DNA from: Candidatus Zipacnadia bacterium
Lineage (GTDB): Bacteria; Armatimonadota; Zipacnadia; Zipacnadales; Zipacnadaceae
Assembly: GCA_029821415.1 (NCBI GenBank)
Contig: JALGTJ010000065.1
Location: 3,371 to 10,918, forward strand
Length of the DNA stretch: 7,548 bases
Reading direction: 5' to 3'
The translations under genes were made by a program, and so were the position numbers. The notes beneath the pieces are model-generated. The model was not told where the DNA came from, did no database searches, and was given only the letters and a program-made list of their open reading frames with translations. Numbering within the stretch: the first letter of the stretch is position 1; the number at the start of each line of letters is the position of its first letter. This document shows positions 4,857-7,548 of the stretch, piece after piece.

Positions 4857-6470
4857 AGAAGGTGTTACCCGAATCAGTTGGGCACGCATCAGCGATTCAA
4901 ATGCATCCCAGTAGACATAAAGCACCACATCGGGCTCCACTTCAATCATTGAACCCATGGCCCAGGTCGCGCCGTCAATCAGCGTGCCTTGGTCCCACGT
5001 ACGGCCGTCATCCCAACTGCAATTGATCGTCAAACTGGGTTCGCGATGGGCTACCAACACCGCTCCCGAGGAGGTCCGCAACATATTGGGCGTGGCATAT
5101 CCCGGGAATGGCCCCCGCACACACGGCCCCCAGGTGATGCCTCCATCCTCGGACCAGGTCTCCCACATCCACGGCGAGTAAATAGGCCGGATCAGGGCCA
5201 TCAAGCGGCCGTCGCCCATCTGTACACCACAGACCTCTGTCAGGTCAAGGTTGCCGTATTGGATGTCCCCTTCGCTACGGTCAGAATTATCTATATTGAC
5301 CGGCGGTGACCAAGTGCGCCCGTCATCGGTAGAACGGCAGGCGAAGGCCTGACAATGCACCGCACCCCAGTTGCCGATACCTAATTCGGGGTCGTCTAAG
5401 TCATAGCTGCCATAGCAGAACAAGATCATTGAGCCGTCAGCGACATTTAGGAAAGGCTGCGGCCCAATGGCCAGTGCCTTGAGCCGAGCAGGTACCGGGC
5501 CGATCCCCGCCGGAACCGGCTTTGACCAGGTGCGCGCATCATCAGTTGACTCGGAGATGAAATACTCGCCTCGGTCTTGAGTCAGACAAATCAGCCTACC
5601 GGCGGGAGTACGATGCAAGCGGGGCGGGATCCAGCGATTATCCCCTAAAGTAACCCGCAGCTCTTCGGGTTCCGACCAGGTTCGACCGCCATCCGCAGAC
5701 CGTGTCAGCAACGGGGTCACCGCCCCTTCGGGGTCCTCGCCTGCGGAAGCTGTCTCCTGAACAACGTAGTTTAGGAGAAGTCCCCCGTCGCGTGTAGGCA
5801 CCAGGTCCCAGGGGTGCTGCCACCGCCCGTATTTAGTATCCGGGCGCGGATGGAACCAGTTGGTCGGCTGCCGTACTTGCGCGTCCCATTGTGGCAAACC
5901 GGCCGGCTGACCCGTGACAGTCACATTGCGAAGTTTCGCATCCCCCTGGCAGTACACTCCAATATGGCCCGCTGCTGCATATGTGTCATCCTGGGCCTCA
6001 AAATAGCCATTATCTCCAATTCGCACTGAAATCTTATTGCCCTTTAAAGTCAATTCAGCAGGAATCCATCGCCCCCGGTTACTAGGTACCCGCCGCAGCA
6101 ACTCCAGCTTCAGACACTTCAAGTAGCCGGTATTATCCATCTTGGAGAACGCAATCCAGCCGTTCTGTGCCCGTATGGCTTGTCCACAGGCCGGAAAATG
6201 GAGCAGATAGAAATGCGACTCGTCCCGAGCCCGCAGAATGATGCCCGTATCGGTATGTCCTTGCAACCAGAACTCAAAACGCACCGTGCAATCCTGGTAA
6301 CATAGCTCACGGTTGAATGCATAATGGTGTCCCTGGATACTGGGGCCATCATCCCGGTGATGTTCGGCAGGCACAGACAGCTCGTTGTCAGCACCATCCT
6401 GCCAGGCGGCGTTGACAAAGTGCCAATTGTTTCCTGCCCCGATCTGCAAAGCCTTGGCATCGCTCATCAT
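4830..6470 (-). CDS. Sialidase-like Asp-box protein with N-terminal LamG/DUF1080-like domain
   Basis: The 546-aa product has two parts. Residues about 40-187 form a predicted beta-sandwich resembling LamG/DUF1080 domains (FEFWLQGHTDTGIILRARD at 65-83, then AGHIGVYCQ at 167-175), often glycan-binding or fused to glycan enzymes. Residues about 205-540 are a sialidase-type beta-propeller with five Asp boxes of the S-x-D-x-[GA]-x-T-W type: SADGGRTW 258-265, STDDARTW 308-315, STDDGRTW 380-387, SEDGGITW 440-447 and SWDDGRTW 485-492. A degenerate FRIP-like motif (RWIP, 279-282) is present. The full Arg triad and Tyr/Glu pair of true sialidases cannot be confirmed by eye, so another glycan substrate or a non-catalytic role is open. 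No signal peptide or anchor is visible, unlike most secreted sialidases. AGGAG ends 5 nt before ATG 6470. It is the middle gene of the minus-strand group. Confidence 0.88.
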   Translation of the reverse strand: MMSDAKALQIGAGNNWHFVNAAWQDGADNELSVPAEHHRDDGPSIQGHHYAFNRELCYQDCTVRFEFWLQGHTDTGIILRARDESHFYLLHFPACGQAIRAQNGWIAFSKMDNTGYLKCLKLELLRRVPSNRGRWIPAELTLKGNKISVRIGDNGYFEAQDDTYAAAGHIGVYCQGDAKLRNVTVTGQPAGLPQWDAQVRQPTNWFHPRPDTKYGRWQHPWDLVPTRDGGLLLNYVVQETASAGEDPEGAVTPLLTRSADGGRTWSEPEELRVTLGDNRWIPPRLHRTPAGRLICLTQDRGEYFISESTDDARTWSKPVPAGIGPVPARLKALAIGPQPFLNVADGSMILFCYGSYDLDDPELGIGNWGAVHCQAFACRSTDDGRTWSPPVNIDNSDRSEGDIQYGNLDLTEVCGVQMGDGRLMALIRPIYSPWMWETWSEDGGITWGPCVRGPFPGYATPNMLRTSSGAVLVAHREPSLTINCSWDDGRTWDQGTLIDGATWAMGSMIEVEPDVVLYVYWDAFESLMRAQLIRVTPSGLEPIRRA

Positions 6471-6585
6471 ATTGGCTCCTTTAGTCTGTTGTTAGATATA
6501 CCCTTGATTGTCCCAACAGCCGACATACACCAATTAGCCCAGTGCTGGCAGCCAAGCTGCAAGTGCTGGTTACCACGTGTTAACC
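6471..6585 (-). promoter_or_regulatory. Repeat-rich gap before the Asp-box gene, possible control region
   Basis: The 115-bp gap contains AGTGCTGG twice (6541-6548 and 6562-6569) around a GCAGC-CAA-GCTGC hairpin (6548-6560), then the 18-bp palindrome listed separately. Near the gene, AGGAG at 6476-6480 is its ribosome site. A TATATC resembling a -10 box lies about 21 nt upstream of the start codon, but I found no -35 at normal distance. The gap may hold an internal promoter or operator. Confidence 0.4.
6568..6585. promoter_or_regulatory. 18-bp imperfect palindrome centred on CACGTG, possible operator
   Basis: GGTTACCACGTGTTAACC equals its own reverse complement except for one symmetric mismatched pair. 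It ends directly against the stop codon (6586-6588) of the upstream gene. A palindrome of this length with a central CG resembles LacI-family operators in form; no such regulator is in the window. Confidence 0.45.
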
Positions 6586-7518
6586 TCAATCTCCCGCCAC
6601 AAATCTCGCGCTTGTCAGCGCGTCGCGGAACTCGTCCAGCGTAGCGCCGCGCGCAAAGACGTAACCCGAAGGTACTGGACATTTCAGTTGTCCGCTGGTG
6701 GACTGAGTATCCGAATCGGGCGTCGGCCATTGCAATTCGTCTTGCTTGCTTCTCAGCTCTATCTCCATATCGCCCCGCGAGAACTCAGCATACAACGGTG
6801 GGTCTGCGATAGCTGCCAGACCCTTATGGAAATACCCGATCAGACGACCGTCGGCAGCCTTCCACAGATACAGTCGCACGCTGTGCTCTAACGGAATCCT
6901 CTCCAGGAACTCAGCGGTAAGCAGGAAACGCGCGTCGGGCACTGTCATTTCAAAGTTGACTTCGATAGGCTTGGCCAGCCCCAAGTAAGTGCCCAGATGC
7001 CTGACATAATTAGCGACACAGCCCTCGAAAGACTCCCCCCACCCCTCCGTCTGTACCGTCTCTGGGTCAAAAATCAGGTTGCGTTCGGCATAGGTCTTCT
7101 TGATTCGTTCAGCCCACCCTCGCGAAATTACCCCCTGAAGATCTATTACGTCTGAGGTCCACTTAAAACCATTCCGCCAATATGTCGCCAGCAGGTCTCG
7201 GCCTAATCCCATCTTCGCCTCAGGACCAAGCAACTCATCCCATAACTCTGGCTGTTGTACTATCACATCCCTGACTACTAATCCACGCCGCCCCAGCATG
7301 CTATTGACATCATCCTCTAACTGCTGGGGCCCCATAAACACCACAAGGGCCTCATTGGGAGCCATATCAGCCATCTTCTCATACCAACGCGCCTTAATCT
7401 TCTTCTCGTAGTCAATGTAGCACTGGTACTTGGCGGCAAACTCTGGCTCATGCGCATGGCTCTCGTAGATTAGTGGATGCACCATGAAGTAGATCCTGTC
7501 AATTTGCTGCGGGGTCAC
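6586..7518 (-). CDS. Unrecognised 310-aa cytoplasmic protein
   Basis: I do not recognise the family. The start is GTG at 7518-7516, chosen because a full AGGAGG lies 7 nt upstream. No signal peptide, lipobox or membrane segment is seen. Visible features: an N-terminal RIYFMVHPLIYESHAHE segment (8-24) with His14, His21 and His23; a lysine- and tyrosine-rich, probably helical region at 30-50; strand-like EALVVFMGP at 56-64 and VVRDVIV at 81-87; a GWGESFEGC segment at 159-167; and a beta-rich C-terminal half including RLYLWKAADGRLIGYFHKG at 215-233. Residues 255-285 are polar and probably loop-like. The His-rich start followed by alternating strands would suit a metal-dependent alpha/beta enzyme, but that is speculation. 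It is the first visible gene of the minus-strand group, 115 bp ahead of the Asp-box gene; other genes may precede it beyond the right edge. Confidence 0.78.
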   Translation of the reverse strand: MTPQQIDRIYFMVHPLIYESHAHEPEFAAKYQCYIDYEKKIKARWYEKMADMAPNEALVVFMGPQQLEDDVNSMLGRRGLVVRDVIVQQPELWDELLGPEAKMGLGRDLLATYWRNGFKWTSDVIDLQGVISRGWAERIKKTYAERNLIFDPETVQTEGWGESFEGCVANYVRHLGTYLGLAKPIEVNFEMTVPDARFLLTAEFLERIPLEHSVRLYLWKAADGRLIGYFHKGLAAIADPPLYAEFSRGDMEIELRSKQDELQWPTPDSDTQSTSGQLKCPVPSGYVFARGATLDEFRDALTSARFVAGD

Positions 7519-7525
7519 TTGGCTG

Positions 7526-7531
7526 CCTCCT
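7526..7531 (-). promoter_or_regulatory. Shine-Dalgarno AGGAGG that fixes a GTG start
   Basis: On the minus strand this is a full AGGAGG, 7 nt upstream of GTG 7518. It favours the GTG over downstream ATG codons. The remaining bases to the right edge are too few to show a promoter. Confidence 0.8.
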
Positions 7532-7548
7532 TGTTGGTTCTCAGCGAC

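Noticed and set aside
4620..5309. Plus-strand frames of 66-110 codons opposite the Asp-box and barrel-like genes
   Set aside because: Antisense shadows without recognisable products.
1..7548. Mobile element, CRISPR array, tRNA or rRNA
   Set aside because: No transposase or integrase motifs, no terminal inverted repeats with target duplications, no regularly spaced identical repeats and no tRNA-like or rRNA-like segment were seen on either strand.

Overview
The window is chromosomal DNA of a bacterium with mid-range GC (by eye in the mid-50s), strong Shine-Dalgarno sites and two GTG starts with good ribosome sites. Sugar-acid and glycan enzymes mixed with large unrecognised proteins fit an uncultivated, carbohydrate-degrading environmental lineage such as Chloroflexota, Planctomycetota or Poribacteria. 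That placement is an impression; nothing here fixes the taxon. There is no tRNA, rRNA, transposase, integrase, phage gene or CRISPR array.

Layout: (1) 1-701, minus strand: the 5' part of a secreted lipoprotein gene that runs off the left edge. (2) 702-1260: a gene-free divergent spacer with several short perfect inverted repeats. (3) 1261-3790, plus strand: a broken HpcH/HpaI-type aldolase gene, a sugar-phosphate isomerase/epimerase-like TIM barrel and an aldo/keto reductase. The spacer between the aldolase remnant and the isomerase holds nested palindromes and a diverged duplication with an 83-bp period. (4) 3791-3974: a convergent spacer with a weak hairpin. (5) 3975-7518, minus strand: an operon-like run of three genes (transcribed right to left): an unrecognised 310-aa protein, a 546-aa Asp-box (sialidase-like) protein with an N-terminal LamG/DUF1080-like domain, and an unrecognised 267-aa protein with a barrel-like strand pattern.

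Taken together the window looks like a carbohydrate-use locus. The aldolase, isomerase and reductase families all act on small sugars, sugar acids or aldehydes, and the Asp-box protein belongs to a fold that binds or cleaves glycans. The substrate cannot be read from sequence. The aldolase has lost about 60 residues, including its usual metal-binding residues, and its tail is in another frame, so any pathway that needed it is broken here or served by another copy. None of the three minus-strand operon proteins shows a signal peptide, so they appear cytoplasmic, which is unusual for the sialidase-like one.

The most interesting points are the aldolase deletion with a perfect 17-bp palindrome on its junction, the 83-bp-period duplication over the isomerase start, a CACGTG-centred 18-bp palindrome in the gap before the Asp-box gene, and the two unrecognised proteins flanking the intracellular Asp-box protein.
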